NCBI RefSeq assembly: GCF_000482845.1
Contig: NZ_AXWV01000006.1
Coordinates: 1 to 64,000 of the forward strand
Length of the DNA: 64,000 nt
Direction of reading: 5' to 3'
DNA from: Anaerobiospirillum succiniciproducens DSM 6400
GTDB lineage: Bacteria; Pseudomonadota; Gammaproteobacteria; Enterobacterales; Succinivibrionaceae
Shown here piece after piece: positions 20,498 to 30,611 of this stretch. The position numbers and the translations under genes were made by a program. The notes beneath the pieces were generated by a model. The model ran no database searches, had not been told where the DNA came from, and saw only the letters and a program-made list of their open reading frames with translations. Positions within the stretch are counted from its first letter, which is position 1. Every line of letters begins with the position of its first letter.

Positions 20498-20656
20498 GGT
20501 CTTAAGAAAAAGATCGTGATAGTGGTAAAGGCTTTAGCATGTGCATGATCTTTTACTAAGCTAGCAAGTTATAAGAGCAATTGACATTAAAGTGCCTTGG
20601 ACCTTCAACGTGAGCTTGTGTACTGCTAAGGTTAGGCGTTCACGTTAGTGCTACTT

Positions 20657-21322
20657 TTAGAGCGATTGAGGATCATCAAAGACATAGATGATTTTAAGAT
20701 TGGGATCTTCGATAAATGACTGCGGGACGTAATAATCGCCCTCGTTGAGCGGAATGTTTAAAAATGTCTTGTTAACTTGCATGGTGACGTGATCTTGTAG
20801 AGCAAAGATCACCATCGAGCTACAGTAGATGGATTGTGGATCTGGAGTGATAGTAAAGGGCTGGCCTTCAATACTCTTAAGATAGTTTTGCACCTGCACA
20901 ATAGAGCTGTCTTTAAGATCTTGATAGCGTCCAATGGCTAGAGAAGAGGCCTCGCTAACAAAGTTCTTAAGGGGAATAGTAATCACCCCTTCAAAGTTTG
21001 AGCCTGCATCATCTGCAGTGGTGGCGTGCGTAACTAAGATCTCAGGCTCGATAGCGCTAATCATACCCATATGTGAGTACTTACTATTAGTGACATCTGC
21101 AATGACAAAGCTATCAGCACCAACTCCCATTCTAAAGATAAGATCACCCACCTTAAGCTTAGGAAGTGGCGCAATACTCTCCAAGCTTAAATGCGTTACG
21201 CTCGATGATGTGATCTCATTGCGCAGGTATACAGCAGTACTTAGAGCACCAACTATGGTCAGTGCTGCACAGGCTGCGATTAACTTAGTGCGCTTACGTA
21301 GATGAAGTTTGCTTGAAGACAT
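20657..21322 (-). CDS. YiiX/YebB-like permuted-papain (NlpC/P60-fold) protein
   Basis: A 221-residue membrane-anchored protein. Residues about 11-32 form an uncleaved signal anchor. The domain begins with LKVGDLIFRMG and carries the two expected catalytic signatures of the YiiX/YebB group (PF05708, DUF830): His in KYSHMGMI and Cys in IYCSSMVIFAL, the order reversed compared with ordinary NlpC enzymes. Such proteins are thought to act as amidases or acyl hydrolases on lipids or peptidoglycan; the substrate here is unknown. The ribosome site is weak. It is convergent with the lipoprotein gene, and the next gene to the right is 4 kb away. Confidence 0.8.
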   Translation of the reverse strand: MSSSKLHLRKRTKLIAACAALTIVGALSTAVYLRNEITSSSVTHLSLESIAPLPKLKVGDLIFRMGVGADSFVIADVTNSKYSHMGMISAIEPEILVTHATTADDAGSNFEGVITIPLKNFVSEASSLAIGRYQDLKDSSIVQVQNYLKSIEGQPFTITPDPQSIYCSSMVIFALQDHVTMQVNKTFLNIPLNEGDYYVPQSFIEDPNLKIIYVFDDPQSL

Positions 21323-21811
21323 AGAGTAGGCAATAAAGGTAATAAATGATTAGCACAAGGGCTGCTATGCATATTGTATCAGTAGCTCATAGCTTTATCT
21401 TAAGCTAAGTGCACAGACTCACTAGGATCAGAGCACTGCACTCATCTTCTAAGCATAACGCATGAGCGTTAATGGCATGACTTACCGCTGGCGATCTTAT
21501 CAAGTGGCACCTTCAGCTTATTCTATTACCATACCATTTAACGAAAGGTCAGAAGAGCAGCACAGTCTAGGCACTGCTTATTCAGCAGCATGAGAGATGC
21601 GCGGCATGAACCATCACTTATCAATAATGATTAGCGTGCCATGCTGTTATACGGCTGTGAATTAGGCGCGACCACCACTCTAGGAGCAATCTTACTTAAA
21701 GAGCAATAAGTCTGCTCTTTAGCAACTGGCCATGATCCTAAGCAAGGATCATTAGTGCTCAGCGGTGATCCTCTGATAAGCCATACTTCAACGATCTTGC
21801 TACAGGATCAC

Positions 21812-22040
21812 AGGGTAGCGCGTGATCCCATTGAAAGCTCTAGGCAAAGGGCCTGATCCTTTTCAAAAGATCAGAATATAGTCAGTGATCTTTCTAATAG
21901 AACAGAAGATAGCCAGTGATCTTTCTAAGAGATCAGAGGATAGGGCGTGATCCTGTTGAAAGCTCAGAGGATTGGGCGTGATCTTATTGAAAGAACAGAG
22001 GATAGGGCGTGATCCTATTGAAAGATCAGAGGAGAGTCTG
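21812..22040. repeat. GATC-rich 31-bp tandem repeat
   Basis: About seven imperfect copies of a 31-bp unit of the form GTGATCYTNTTGAAAGATC followed by AGAGGATAGGGC. Most units carry two GATC sites arranged as a small inverted repeat. GATC sites continue in looser form from about 21690 to 22210. There is no ORF. The spacing of 31 bp is close to three helical turns. Confidence 0.8.
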
Positions 22041-22385
22041 TGATCTTTTTTTGAAAGATCATGAGATCAGAGCGGTGATCTTGTTTGATCTTTTGCAAAA
22101 TAGAGAAAAGATCACCACTGTTTGTGGTTAAACGGCTTATTTATAAGGTTTATAGTGCAGCGATCTCATAAAAAGGCGGTGATCTTAGGGGCTGAGATCT
22201 CATGATCTTGTGTAAAAAGCGCCAGTTGTCATACAAGTAATGGTGATTTCGACAAAATTGCACTGTTTATAGCAAAGCGCATAAATAGGGGCGTTTGTTG
22301 TTGTCTACACGTACAAAAATTATTTCTAAAAAGATTTTTTAAAATCTAGTGGAAAAGAGGGAACTTTTATGTGAAACTATACGTA

Positions 22386-22795
22386 GATTGATTGTTGAGC
22401 TTGCTTAGCAATCAGTTAGGAATGACGGGTCGCTCCCTGACTTCCGAATTTCTATAAAGCCTCTTTTTTTATAGCGGATCTCTTCGGAGTGAAGCTAACG
22501 TACTGACCAGAGTGCAACGTTATTCATAATAGGTATCATGCGTAAGCCTGTTATGAAATTCTTTGAAGTCGGAGCTTTGTCGGTATGGTCTTGGATTGGA
22601 ACTGAGCAGCAGCTAAGCTTGCTTAAATAGCAGAGACATGATGCTGTATAAGACAGAACGCACTTCTAGGGGAAGCCACGGGGTAGGATCCGTGGAGCAC
22701 TGAACCTAGAGGATTGTGTAGTCTTTCAGGTACTCGCCGAGACAGGGGGCTTTATCGATATAGCCCATCCCCTCTAGCTAAGTTCTTAGCAAACT
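22386..22795 (+). ncRNA. candidate structured RNA
   Basis: A chain of stable hairpins without coding potential: a 10-bp stem at 22390-22413, a CTC-TTCG-GAG tetraloop near 22480, an 11-bp stem at 22523-22557, and a nested double stem at 22665-22710 (TCTAGG/CCTAGA around CCACGG/CCGTGG). GGGGGCT/AGCCC lies near 22750, and GCTAAG-TT-CTTAGC near 22778. I do not recognise it as tmRNA, RNase P, 6S or SRP RNA. Strand is a guess, and neither promoter nor terminator is clear. Confidence 0.3.
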
Positions 22796-25305
22796 AATCT
22801 CCCTCAAACAAAATCTTCTTCTTAAACATACCCTTTTTGCGCCCATCGCATCCACCATATATCTCTTCATCATCATCATTTTTCACATCTTCTTATTGCC
22901 AATAGCCCTTAGTGCCATCGCGTCTCAATCTGCAAATGTTTTCATCAAACAGCAAAATCTTGCAGCCATCAGCACCAAAAGCAAGCGTCTCATTGTGAAG
23001 ATTATTCTTTTTCATTGCATCATGCTGCAGCATGATTATTCATAATGCGCTCGTAGCCAATGCAGCTCAGCCCATTACGCCGTCACTTAATCTAGTACTA
23101 ACGTAATTGTCTAGCAGCTACAACAGCGTAGCAATGAAGGTAGGCGGATGTAAAAGGATAAGCTTATGAATACCAGTCCCAAATATGAGCAAACTCAAGG
23201 CTAAGCAGGCAGACTCGTATGGGCATAGCTCTATACATTTATCTTTCTGTGTAAGGATGAGAGAAAGTAAGCTATTTTGTTGATGCTGCTTAACTACCAA
23301 TACGTACGCTACGGCATGTATCAAAGAGTAACTTACTGGCCATGTACTCAGGCTTTGGCCATGAGTTCGCATTAGCGCATGTCTGCACTTTGATACTACA
23401 GATTGGCACTGCCGCTTGATGCTACAGCTAGACGCTACAGCCATACGCATTCGCATTGGCGCGGCAGGTAGTCATTCCTTTGGTTAAGCTTATAGCTACA
23501 CTATGCTGCACCGGATTCACTATGGCTAGTCATTATGCAAGGTAGGTAATTCAGAGTACGTGTTTTAGTTGTGCTGTATGTGATGGTGCACTATCAGTCT
23601 GATCTTAATGGATACCCTGCATGGCATAAACTACTCCCAGTGCCTTGCGCACAATGGATCTCACGTTCTTTAGGTTAATGGAGCTAACGTCCTTTTGCTA
23701 AATGGATGGCGTGCCTGGGGGCAAGTTTCTGCGCAGCTAGGTGCCAAATGGATGACGTGTCTACTGTCAAATGGGCAGATGTGCCTGATTGATGGCGTCA
23801 ATAGACAATGTAGGTATGAGTAGACGCAATGGTGGCGTGTTGAGCGTAAGGATTAGGATTACGATGAATTTGGGAGTATTTGTGAGGATAGGTTAAGAGG
23901 ATTTGCAAACTAAGTAGCCTCCAACTAAACCTGCAGTAATTGGAGGTACAAAGAAAAGAGCATTTTGCGTATAACGCTCAAATCTTATGCAGCTGCTGGT
24001 GCCTCAGCATCGAATACCTAGGCCGTGAGTAATCGATACGGTGTATGAACCGTAAATGAACAACTTCTTGTAGCGCCTTGATTCACAGTCATGCGATTGC
24101 ATTGTGAATATGGCTTTAATTCTGACTTTCAAAGTCAGTCTGACACCTTAGGTTGGTTCAAGACCTACCATGCAGGTTAGGTGTAAGTTTTATTACTGCT
24201 ATAAGTTGTTCAGGACGTATGTCAGTCTGAGCCCTTGGTACAAGTCCAGTGTCTTTGCAGTTCTTAAGAACGCATCGATGCTGGGTGATTTGCCCAAATC
24301 AATAGAGCTTCTAAGTGCATTAAGAGCTAGAGCTCTTATGCGTTAGATGCAAGCCCTATCAAGCCTCTTACATATAGAATGCATCGCTAAGCACAGATTA
24401 AGGAAATCTGAAGCTCTTGATTAGCTCCGACACCCACCATTAAAGCCTCTTACCTCTGAAAATGGTGCCGCATCGGCTGTACAGTTACGTCATTTAAAGT
24501 TGAAAGCAATACTAACTTACGTAAAGCCGTATCATAAAATCAACTTTGTGCAGCACGGACTGCTTATGACTTTAAACTCCAATGAGGTTGATAGCTAAAG
24601 CAACACTTAAGTAGGCTAGGTGTTAACTGAGCTATTCAACAAAGAACTCTTGACCATCCACACCAAATTGCGAGTATGGTACTCGTAACGAAAAAACCTT
24701 AAGTTTAGCTTAAGGATAAGAGGAAGAGTTGCTTTGTCATAACGGTAGGCTCTTAAGGTCTACCCTCATTGCAAGTCTCTTGTCTTAGTAGCTTTAATAG
24801 CTAAGACAAGTGCAGTTCAGATGAGATTAGCGACATCTGACACTAAGATAGACATTGATTTGGGCTAAAAGTTTCCAGAAGCTGCCAAAATTTTTTAAAA
24901 AAGTGTTAATAATTTTTTAAAACATGATGAACATCGTGTTTAGTGGTTGAAAACTTGTATACAAGATAATGGTCTATAAGCAGGTGTAATGTCTTTTTAG
25001 CAATCGACTCTTGGCATACAGTTAAGTTAAGAAAACAGCTGATTAATCACATTATTAAGTTAAATCCCATCGCCATAAAGACAAAGCATTGCATACTTTG
25101 AAACAATATAGGTACTGATGCACGAGTAATGTTAGCTATTTGGGCAGCTGTTAGAAATCTCAGAGTGCATTATTAACGCTTTCTTTAGATTATGGTCTGT
25201 TCCTCATAGCATGGCAAAATGAGCCATGATGTGCTGCTTTAAAGCTCACATATAGCAATTAACAGCTGCATGGAAGATAGACCTGATTAAGTTTAGTGAG
25301 GTTGT
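22796..25305. other. 2.5-kb gene-free region with hairpins at 24000-24860
   Basis: No convincing gene lies on either strand. Between about 24000 and 24860 short inverted repeats are frequent: ATTCACA/TGTGAAT around an inner ATGC/GCAT stem near 24100, CTGACTT-TCA-AAGTCAG near 24133, and a stem with one bulge at 24317-24341. One plus-strand frame near 24430-24597 stays open for about 58 codons without a start and could be a decayed gene. Confidence 0.35.
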
Positions 25306-26325
25306 ATGGGGCTAAGCATTCTTAATAGCGGGCATCTAACACGCAAAGCTTTTGACGAACTTGATTCAAGCGAGAAACTCGACTTGATGGTTAAGCTTGG
25401 CGAGCTCTATAACATGAGCTTTATTAAGCTTCAGACTTTCAAGCGCTATGGGCAGCACTGTCACACGGGTGTGTTTGAGTCAGACGGCCGTCGTTTTGTG
25501 TTTGTGCCTGGTGATGAGGTTACCTTAGGTTGGGATCACTTTGCTCAGGGACTTAACGAGGATAGTCAGGCTGAGCTTGACGAAGTGATGAGTGAGTATG
25601 AGTTTGACAAAAGCCCTGAGGAATTTATTAGACAAAGCATGAGTCCAGTACGTAAGGCCATCATTGGACCTATGCTAGTTGCTCAAGAATTAGAAGAAAC
25701 AAGTTACGAGTCTATCGACATGGGCGATCCAAGATTTGCTAATGAGCCAAAGTTTATCAAGAAGTACCAAGAGTTCGTCGATAGCGACTCTAAGTGCCTC
25801 ATCTGGTATAACACCATACGCTTTGAGCGCATTAACAAGCATATAGTCATAAGTCTTTATCAGCCAAGCGCTTATCAGCAAGTAGTTAAGTCCTTGCAAG
25901 AGCAAGGTTTTTCATTACCAACTGCTGATGAATGGGCCTATCTATGCGGTGGTGGATGTCGTACCCTCTTTGCATGGGGTGATGGCATGGACTATTCGAT
26001 GCACCTTAAGCATTTTAGTGTGATTGATGCAAAGAACAATGAGCAGGAATCATCTGATGGTGGGCAGTCAGATAGTAAATATGACATGCAAAAACCAAAT
26101 TTCTTTGGTCTGAGTATTGGCTATGACCCGTATATGCGCGAGTTAGTACTTGCAGATCAGTGCACTAGTTGTGGTGGTGACGGTGGCTGCAATATATGTG
26201 GCGGTTTCGGGCCGTTTCTTGGCTTTTTATCATGCTCTCCTCATGGCAAAGCTGAGGTGCATGAAAGTGATGAGGTTGATGGCGATTACGATTTCATTAG
26301 ACCAATCATCAGGGTTCAGGTATAG
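25306..26325 (+). CDS. FGE/SUMF1-like domain protein
   Basis: A 339-residue cytoplasmic protein. FVPGDEVTLGWD near residue 65 and the C-terminal block LPTADEWAYLCGGGCRTLFAWGD, split here as residues about 204-226, then NFFGLSIGYDPYMRELV and CGGDGG, match a group of formylglycine-generating-enzyme-like (SUMF1/EgtB/PvdO fold) proteins. Cysteines are numerous (CTSCGGDGGCNICGG). No sulfatase or ergothioneine gene is nearby, so an oxidase role is not supported; many members of this group are uncharacterised. The ATG at 25306 follows GAGG. A DUF6547 gene lies 174 bases downstream on the same strand and may be co-transcribed. Confidence 0.65.
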   Translation: MGLSILNSGHLTRKAFDELDSSEKLDLMVKLGELYNMSFIKLQTFKRYGQHCHTGVFESDGRRFVFVPGDEVTLGWDHFAQGLNEDSQAELDEVMSEYEFDKSPEEFIRQSMSPVRKAIIGPMLVAQELEETSYESIDMGDPRFANEPKFIKKYQEFVDSDSKCLIWYNTIRFERINKHIVISLYQPSAYQQVVKSLQEQGFSLPTADEWAYLCGGGCRTLFAWGDGMDYSMHLKHFSVIDAKNNEQESSDGGQSDSKYDMQKPNFFGLSIGYDPYMRELVLADQCTSCGGDGGCNICGGFGPFLGFLSCSPHGKAEVHESDEVDGDYDFIRPIIRVQV

Positions 26326-26499
26326 CCTTGCAGTCTTGTCGCTACGTACAGGCTTTGTCAGCATGGACACAAGCCTTGCTTGATAGCTTTACTTGATAGC
26401 TTTGCACCAGTCTCAATAAAAGCTTTAGCTTTTGCGATGCTTGAGCAATTATCAGCACTGTATGACGAATATCTACTTTGCAATCTTTGGGTGGTTAGT

Positions 26500-26850
26500 A
26501 TGAAAAAGCAACTAGAACTATATAAGTCTTTTGTAGATGGTCTTGTGGAGCGTAAAGAGTCGATAACAGCTCGTCGCGTCTTATCTGAGGGGCTGCCAAA
26601 CATAGCCGATAATGCTCAGGACAATCAGATCTTAAGTACCATGTCTCAAGAGCAGCGTGAGCTTTTAGCTAAGCTCCTTACACAAGAACGTATCAGTGGC
26701 ATGCATGACACTCTTAGCTATATTAATGAGCTCATGGATTTAGAAGATCTAAAGCTAATACAGGATGGAGAGGCTTTGGATAATAACAATTTTGAGAGCC
26801 TGCACTACGACTTCATGTGCCGCTTAGAAGGGGATGAGTGGCCTGAATAG
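26500..26850 (+). CDS. DUF6547-family protein
   Basis: A 116-residue helical protein resembling the DUF6547 family: YKSFVDGLVERKESITARRV at the N-terminus, LPNIADNAQDNQILS, EQRELLAKLL in the middle, and the conserved ending LHYDFMCRLEGDEWPE. The frame is open further upstream, but the family start and a GGGTGG box support the ATG at 26500. Small stand-alone proteins like this often accompany immunity-type genes, yet no toxin is visible here. Function unknown. Confidence 0.7.
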   Translation: MKKQLELYKSFVDGLVERKESITARRVLSEGLPNIADNAQDNQILSTMSQEQRELLAKLLTQERISGMHDTLSYINELMDLEDLKLIQDGEALDNNNFESLHYDFMCRLEGDEWPE

Positions 26851-27554
26851 ACTGTGAGCTCATTCTCATAGATAGTACCTGATGCTATAGCGTATAGCTG
26901 TAGCATCAAGCTGTTGTATCAAGCAGCGCTTAAGGATGAGATTAGTGATGCATCGCGTGTACTATGGGGTGCAAAAATTATGGCAAGCGTTGATGGGTGA
27001 CTGCAAAGATTGCAGAAGATGACAAATTAGTAAGCAATTTTGTTGCTTTTCACTGTCTTTAGATTATGGTGGCTGTCTATACAGCTGTGGCAAATTAGTG
27101 ATGCCAAATGGTTTGTTTTGGGGAAAATGTGATCTTTGACTAAGATTTGTGATACGAATTTGTGATGTTAATCATTGCTTTGCAAGTCCAAAGATACGCC
27201 ATTAGTGACTGCAAAAATTTCAAGAATTAGTGAAAATAATGCAAAGGTCTCTGACATTGGCTTGATAAATTCAATCATCTTTGTGCTATTCTTGTTTGAA
27301 ACTAGTGCCAAAGAGAGTTTAGGCACTTTATTGTGTGCAAAATGTTAGAGCATAGAAGCTCTATCAGCATATGCGTGGTCGCTTTGTAAGTAGTGTGGTC
27401 CTTAAAAATCTTACCAAGCACTTAAAAACCACTGCGATACTGATACTTATCTCTGCTTGTATTGCTTATTTTTAAAGGCAAGGTCTGTATTAGCTACAGC
27501 AAAGTTGTAGTGATGTTATACAGCTGCCAAAGCTTTCAGTTTAGGGGACGTCAC
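26851..27554. other. intergenic
   Basis: About 700 bases before the LacI-type gene. It contains repeated GTGAT words near 27130-27170 and presumably the promoter of that gene; no RNA gene was seen. Confidence 0.4.
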
Positions 27555-28502
27555 ATGGCCAGAATCACTTGTATTGCAAACGAAGTTGGAGTATCCCCAG
27601 CAACCGTATCTCGTGCCTTGGCTCGTCCTGAGATGGTGGCTAAAGCAACACGTGAGCGTATTCTTGCTAAAGCCAAAGAGATGGGTTTTGATGTTTCTAA
27701 CAACCGTGGTTTAGGTGATGGTCAAAATCTTTTAGGCGTGATCGTTGCCGATCTGACTAACACCTTCTCAGCAGGTATTCTCAAAGCTATTACCTCACTT
27801 GCTGAAAATGACGGTATGCAAATTCTGCTCGGCGTGACCAATGAAAACTCCATGGTCGAGCGCAAGATCATTTCAGACTTCAATCGCTACTCTTTAAGCG
27901 GTTTAATTGCCATGCCTACTGGTTCATCTCAATGCCCTGTTATTGAGTGCCGTAATGTCGTGGCTGTTGACCGTCCTTTTATTAACCGCGAAACTAAGTG
28001 TGCCTTAATCAATAACCAAAAAGTGGTTAAGATTGCTTATGAGCATTTAAACCTTAAAGGCCACAAGCACATCGTTTATATCAGCGGTAAGAGCTCTTTA
28101 TTCACTTTCAAAGAGCGTTTAGTCGCTGCATCTTCTTATGACAATGTAGAGTGCATTGAGTTAGATGCTCTTGAGTACAACGATCTGTACACCAAGGCCT
28201 TTGAGCTTACCAACATCTTGCTCACTCGCCACTCTAACCGTCCAAGCGCCATTTTGACTGCCAACAATGCCATTACCTCTGGTGTTGCTTATGCGCTAAG
28301 CCTGCGTAATGTAGTTATGCCACGTGATATGGCCTTAGTGTCCATTGGTGATCCTGAGTGGTGCCGTTTCTTTCCATGCCCAATCACTACCGTGAAACTG
28401 CCTGAAGATGACTTAGGCAGTACTGCCTATGAAATGCTCAAGCAAAGCGATCACCATGTTCGCTTCATTGAGCCAATGCTTCTGCCTCGAGCTTCTAGCT
28501 AA
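27555..28502 (+). CDS. LacI-family transcriptional regulator
   Basis: A 315-residue LacI/GalR regulator. The N-terminal helix-turn-helix (ITCIANEVGVSPATVSRALA) is followed by a hinge helix (RERILAKAKEMGFDVS) and a periplasmic-binding-like effector domain (NLLGVIVADLTNTFSAGILK, AVDRPFINRE, VSIGDPEWCRFFPCPITTV). The CPITTV segment corresponds to the usual PPLTTV. The sequence is a little shorter than the usual 330-340. The ATG at 27555 is chosen because AGGGGA lies about six bases upstream and the DNA-binding domain starts there; the frame extends 31 codons upstream without homology. No sugar operon is adjacent, so the effector is unknown. Confidence 0.9.
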   Translation: MARITCIANEVGVSPATVSRALARPEMVAKATRERILAKAKEMGFDVSNNRGLGDGQNLLGVIVADLTNTFSAGILKAITSLAENDGMQILLGVTNENSMVERKIISDFNRYSLSGLIAMPTGSSQCPVIECRNVVAVDRPFINRETKCALINNQKVVKIAYEHLNLKGHKHIVYISGKSSLFTFKERLVAASSYDNVECIELDALEYNDLYTKAFELTNILLTRHSNRPSAILTANNAITSGVAYALSLRNVVMPRDMALVSIGDPEWCRFFPCPITTVKLPEDDLGSTAYEMLKQSDHHVRFIEPMLLPRASS

Positions 28503-29114
28503 CGATGCAAGCTGTTAATTGCTCCAGTTAAGTCGTAAGCTCCAGTCAAATCCTTAGCATTAAGCCCAAAGATGCATCTGCTCAAGCTGCAGCATCAAGT
28601 TTAGCTGCAGCATAATACTAAGCAGTGCATCTTGATACGATGCTGCATCCTAAGTCAAAGCTATATTGTGCAAGCTAAACTATAGTGTATGAAGCTAATG
28701 CTCATGCATCATATACTCATGCATGTAGTACATGGATATGCCAATACCTGGCATTAAGTTACATGGATTGCTCATGCCAAGACTATAAGCCACATGGAAG
28801 GCTCATGCCTGTGCATTAGTATCGGCCATGCTTATGATAGTGCTTTTAGATAAATGGTTATGCTTATGTTAATGACGTGGCATGAGGTCAAAGTCCTAAT
28901 CATGGCTAGCTAGATCTTGCGACTAATAACTTGAGCAATTTGGCAAATTCTTACTTTCTATAGCAGTTAATTTTTGTGAAGTGTGATCAAGGCTTGCTTG
29001 TGCGCTAAACATAGCCCTGCAAGGAGACTATACGGTTTGCTACAATGCATAAGGTTAAGCTCAATTTGAGCTTGCACTAAAGATTACAAATTTGGATTTA
29101 CCGAGGTTGGATAG
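28503..29114. other. intergenic with short imperfect repeats
   Basis: About 610 bases. The segment 28680-28870 repeats CATGG and CTCATGCC words at irregular spacing. No gene or terminator stands out. Confidence 0.35.
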
Positions 29115-29924
29115 ATGTTCTCAATGCGCTCATTGAAAGTGACTGCTATGGCCGGTGCCATTGCAGCTTCATTAGGTTGCTTCCAAACTGTATCAGCAGC
29201 ACCTGATACTAAGTCTCTGTTCACTCCTGAGCAAAAAGCTGAGCTTGAGACCATCATTCATCAGTATATTGTCGCTCATCCTGAAGTGCTCGTTGAGGCA
29301 TCAAAGGCCTTAGAGACACAGGCTGCTGAAAATCAGCAAGCTGCACTTGAGCAAGTATCCTCCATGATCCGTGCTGACCCAATGGTGCCAGTTCGCGGTA
29401 AGCCAAATGCTAAGCACTATTTAATTGAGTTCTTTGACTACAATTGCGGCTATTGCAAGGTAGTACGTCCATACACCAAGAAGTTCTTAAAGGATAACGA
29501 CGCAGCTATCTTCTATGTAGAGCTGCCAATCTTATCCCCAATCTCAGTACGTGCCTCAGCCATTGGTTTAGCTCTGTATAAAGTAGATCATGACAAGTAC
29601 TTTATCTACCAAGATGCCCTCATGGAGTCAAAGGAGAAGATCACCTCAGAAGATCAGCTCAAGGCTGCTGTAAAGAAAGCAAAGGGTGATTACGAGGCTC
29701 TTTCTAAGATGGTATCTGAGGATACTTCTATTCAAGAGGCCATGCGTAAGAATATGGAGTTAAGCCAGAAGATTGGTCTGCAGGGTACTCCTTTCTTTAT
29801 CTTAAACGGTACTGCTATTCGTGGTGCCATCCGCGACTACTCTGTCTTTGCTGATATCATCAAGGAGACAGAAAAAGAGCAAGCAGCTGCTAAGGGCAAT
29901 GAGAGCAAGGATGCCAAGAAGTAA
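29115..29924 (+). CDS. DsbA-family thiol:disulfide oxidoreductase
   Basis: A 269-residue exported thioredoxin-fold protein. A signal peptide ends near VSAA (residue ~29). An N-terminal helical segment (about 35-90, EQKAELETIIHQYIVAHPEV) resembles the oligomerisation region of ScsC/Com1-type DsbA proteins. The active site is FFDYNCGYCKVV (CGYC), and the cis-proline is in GTPFF. The end is a charged Lys/Glu-rich tail. It should form or isomerise disulfides in the periplasm. No dsbB-like or scs gene is adjacent. Alternative ATG at 29124. A terminator follows. Confidence 0.87.
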   Translation: MFSMRSLKVTAMAGAIAASLGCFQTVSAAPDTKSLFTPEQKAELETIIHQYIVAHPEVLVEASKALETQAAENQQAALEQVSSMIRADPMVPVRGKPNAKHYLIEFFDYNCGYCKVVRPYTKKFLKDNDAAIFYVELPILSPISVRASAIGLALYKVDHDKYFIYQDALMESKEKITSEDQLKAAVKKAKGDYEALSKMVSEDTSIQEAMRKNMELSQKIGLQGTPFFILNGTAIRGAIRDYSVFADIIKETEKEQAAAKGNESKDAKK

Positions 29925-29990
29925 TCTTGCTATAGGCTAAAGTCTCTTTAGTGCCAGATGCATTTGTACGAACATGTATTTGGCTACATA

Positions 29991-30026
29991 GGCGGTTGCA
30001 GAGTAGTCTGTAGCCGCTTTATTTTT
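29991..30026 (+). terminator. terminator of DsbA-like gene
   Basis: GCGGTTGCAGA and TCTGTAGCCGC pair over 11 positions (two wobbles) around GTAG, followed by TTTATTTTT. Confidence 0.8.
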
Positions 30027-30053
30027 GGACGCAGGATAAGATAGGGGGTAGAT

Positions 30054-30521
30054 GTGAATTGGGTTGTGATTGTGGCCATTGCTGTGCCAATCTTATTTGT
30101 TATTGGCATGATCAATAATGCCTTTAAAGATCAAAAGAAGCTTGAAGAAGGAGCACTGCGTAACTATTTATCTAAGCGCAAGGGCAAAAGAGCTAATGGC
30201 TATGACGATGATGACGATGACTGGGGTGTCAAAGCTCGTGCCTTAAAGCGTGCAGTAAAGGAAGATAACACTCCAAGTGATGTTACATCATCTGATGCGC
30301 TGGCACGTGAGGGAGCAGCCTCCTCTGCCATCTCAAAAGATCTTGCAGGTGATATCGACACCTTACATCCATACGCGCCACGCTCCTCTGAGGCAAGCTA
30401 TAAGCCTATGGGTGATACTCAAGCAACCAATGCTGCCTCGTATTTCTCAGCCTACTATAAGCAAGACGAAGTTAAGGATGAAAAAGAGGCATCATCCGCT
30501 GCGCCCAAGTCCAACAAGTAA
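30054..30521 (+). CDS. small membrane-anchored hypothetical protein
   Basis: A 155-residue protein of unknown function. Residues 2-20 form a membrane segment (WVVIVAIAVPILFVIGMI), followed by a basic/acidic linker with DDDDDDWG and a low-complexity Ser/Ala-rich tail. It starts with GTG at 30054, with AGGGGG seven bases upstream; the overlapping ATG at 30052 runs straight into TGA. Downstream, its last codons are copied by a 32-bp tandem repeat. A cytoplasmic orientation of the tail is plausible. I cannot name a family. Confidence 0.65.
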   Translation: MNWVVIVAIAVPILFVIGMINNAFKDQKKLEEGALRNYLSKRKGKRANGYDDDDDDWGVKARALKRAVKEDNTPSDVTSSDALAREGAASSAISKDLAGDIDTLHPYAPRSSEASYKPMGDTQATNAASYFSAYYKQDEVKDEKEASSAAPKSNK

Positions 30522-30611
30522 GTGCTGTAGTGGTGTCTAAGTCCAACAAGTAAGCGCTGCAGTGGTACCTAAGTCCAATAAGTAAGCACTGCAGTGGCAA
30601 CTAAGTCTAAT
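30507..30611 (+). repeat. 32-bp tandem repeat copying the end of the preceding gene
   Basis: A 32-bp unit beginning AAGTCCAACAAGTAAG starts at 30507, 30539 and 30571, with a partial fourth at 30603. The first unit contains the last codons and stop of the membrane-protein gene. Because 32 is not a multiple of three, later copies are not in frame. Confidence 0.85.

Noticed and set aside
21690-22210. Replication origin
   Set aside because: GATC density recalls oriC, but I found no cluster of TTATCCACA boxes, and no dnaA, gidA or other origin-linked gene is near.
22386-22795. tmRNA, RNase P RNA, 6S RNA or SRP RNA
   Set aside because: None of their conserved sequence blocks (such as GAGGAAAGTC for RNase P or a CCA-ending tRNA-like domain with a tag reading frame) is present.
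23118-23456. 112-residue minus-strand ORF
   Set aside because: Starts without a ribosome site, has an unnatural Ser/Cys/His-rich composition, and lies in a gene desert.
27161-27176. CRP site TGTGATGTTAATCATT upstream of the LacI gene
   Set aside because: The right half matches the consensus at only three of five positions, and it is almost 400 bases from the start codon.
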